Under the pieces are notes generated by a model. It was not told the origin of the DNA. It saw only the letters and a list, made by a program, of their open reading frames with translations, and made no database searches. A stretch of 7,362 nt of DNA, taken from positions 1 to 7,362 of the forward strand of contig CAZYYO010000098.1 in NCBI GenBank assembly GCA_964650965.1. Reading direction: 5' to 3'. This stretch comes from CAZYYO01 sp964650965 (GTDB lineage: Bacteria > Bacillota > Clostridia > Lachnospirales > Lachnospiraceae). Position 1 is the stretch's first letter; every line of letters starts with the position of its first letter. Below are positions 6,867-7,362 of this stretch, piece after piece. Made by a program: the position numbers and the translations under genes.

Positions 6867-7124
6867 ATGAAAACATTTCAGTATATTGTAAAGGACGAGC
6901 TGGGGATTCATGCCCGTCCGGCAGGCATGCTGGCTAAGGAAGTAGCGAAATATCAGTCGGTAATCTACCTGACAGCCAATGGAAAATCCATCGATGCTTC
7001 CCGCATCATTATGATTATAAGCCTGGGAGTAAAGCAGGGAACTCAGATCACCATTAGTGCTGAGGGAGAGGATGAAGCACAGGCGATTGCAGGTATGGAG
7101 AGCTTCCGCGAAAGCAATCTATAG
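6867..7124 (+). CDS. HPr-family phosphocarrier lacking the Ser46 regulatory residue
   Basis: An 85-residue HPr homologue of standard length. ELGIHARPAGMLAKE places the catalytic histidine at His15 with Arg17 after it, so it should accept phosphate from enzyme I and pass it to an EIIA. A gap-free alignment to Bacillus HPr through NGK (38-40) and SLG (52-54) puts Arg46 where HPr kinase phosphorylates Ser46; Ser45 is next to it. Known family behaviour predicts no regulatory phosphorylation at 46 and little role as a CcpA corepressor. As the last gene of the operon it is likely a dedicated carrier for this PTS or for the PRD regulator. AAGAAGGTGA (6851-6860) precedes the ATG. The 59-bp gap upstream contains a 13-bp inverted repeat (TGTATC-A-GATACA, 6835-6847) of unknown meaning and no clear promoter. 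Confidence 0.94.
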   Translation: MKTFQYIVKDELGIHARPAGMLAKEVAKYQSVIYLTANGKSIDASRIIMIISLGVKQGTQITISAEGEDEAQAIAGMESFRESNL

Positions 7125-7160
7125 ATATAGAATCACCTGATTTCACCAGAAAAGAAAAAT

Positions 7161-7193
7161 CCAGGAAAAAACCAGGATAAATCCAGATAAACT
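7161..7193 (+). repeat. Three phased 11-bp A-rich repeats upstream of the last promoter
   Basis: Units CCAGGAAAAAA (7161-7171), CCAGGATAAAT (7172-7182) and CCAGATAAACT (7183-7193) follow one another at an 11-bp period, close to one helical turn. A further CCAG at 7146 falls out of phase. They end 11 bp before the -35 box at 7205. The first two units match at 9 of 11 positions and the third is more degenerate. They could form curved DNA or an UP-like element, or bind a regulator. Confidence 0.5.
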
Positions 7194-7204
7194 GTGGATA
7201 ATAT

Positions 7205-7233
7205 TTGTATTTGCTCCATATTTTGTGTATAAT
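7205..7233 (+). promoter_or_regulatory. Predicted promoter of the downstream isomerase gene
   Basis: TTGTAT (7205-7210) and a perfect TATAAT (7228-7233) are spaced by 17 bp, with a leader of about 47 nt to the ATG at 7287. The -35 box is identical to that of the PTS operon. This indicates that the last gene starts its own transcription unit, although no intrinsic terminator (GC stem plus U-run) is visible between 7125 and the promoter, so read-through from the operon is possible. Confidence 0.75.
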
Positions 7234-7286
7234 CACATAGGAAAAGCGAAAAAGATTAAAATACATAAAAATAGGAGGAATCAACC

Positions 7287-7362
7287 ATGGTTACCTGGAA
7301 AAATTTAGATACCCTTGCTTCTTATCAGGAGCTTACAAAGGAAAAGAAAGTAGACCTTGCTA
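7287..7362 (+). CDS. pgi: Probable glucose-6-phosphate isomerase, N-terminal 25 codons (3' end outside window)
   Basis: An ATG 8 bp after AGGAGG (7273-7278) opens a frame that runs to the window edge, starting MVTWKNLDTLASYQEL. From memory this resembles the N-terminus of glucose-6-phosphate isomerases in Clostridia and Bacteroidetes (W-N-N-L/M-D-T-L-A-S). That enzyme interconverts glucose-6-phosphate and fructose-6-phosphate in glycolysis. Only 25 residues are available and no catalytic residue is included, so the product name rests on N-terminal resemblance alone. Its own promoter suggests a housekeeping gene and not part of the sugar operon, though its position would suit catabolism of glucose-type phosphates. 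Confidence 0.55.
   Translation, partial: MVTWKNLDTLASYQELTKEKKVDLA

Noticed and set aside
7131..7142. Short palindrome AATCACCTGATT after the HPr gene as a terminator
   Set aside because: The 5-bp AT-rich stem has a 2-nt loop and no following T-run, so it is not a credible intrinsic terminator.

Overview
This window looks like chromosome of a low-to-mid GC Firmicute, most likely a gut-type Clostridia such as Lachnospiraceae. The basis is strong AGGAGG-type ribosome binding sites, sigma-A style promoters, a BglG/MtlR-type PRD regulator, a Lac-family PTS and an HPr with a Gram-positive layout. The taxonomic guess is inference from style and remembered homologues, not from a marker gene. I see no mobile elements, RNA genes, CRISPR arrays or clear intrinsic terminators.

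Layout: (1) 1-587 (+), the 3' end of a PAS-type/GGDEF diguanylate cyclase gene. (2) 592-2496 (-), a 634-residue PTS-controlled transcription activator, convergent with the GGDEF gene and only 4 bp from it. (3) 2497-2670, a compact divergent control region. It has a -10/-35 promoter facing each way, an inverted repeat lying exactly 6 bp from both -35 boxes, and a cre-like sequence inside the regulator's promoter. (4) 2671-7124 (+), a six-gene operon: PTS EIIA, EIIC, EIIB (Lac/cellobiose family, split proteins), a MupG-like (DUF871/GH170) phospho-disaccharide hydrolase, a SIS-domain sugar-phosphate protein and an HPr paralogue. (5) 7125-7286, a promoter region with phased 11-bp repeats. (6) 7287-7362 (+), the first 25 codons of a probable glucose-6-phosphate isomerase gene.

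Proposed logic: the EIIABC proteins import and phosphorylate a sugar, probably a disaccharide. The MupG-like enzyme cleaves the phosphorylated product and the SIS protein handles a released sugar phosphate. The dedicated HPr passes phosphate to the transporter and/or the regulator. The arrangement resembles the staphylococcal MurQ-MupG-MurP-MurR system for cell-wall disaccharides, but the transporter and regulator families differ and no recognisable MurQ is present, so the substrate is open.

The most unusual points are an internal gap-free 67-residue tandem duplication within the SIS protein (28/67 identical), and an HPr that keeps His15 but has Arg at the Ser46 regulatory position. Others are a regulator whose first PRD and EIIB-like domain have lost their phospho-acceptor residues, and the symmetrical divergent operator.
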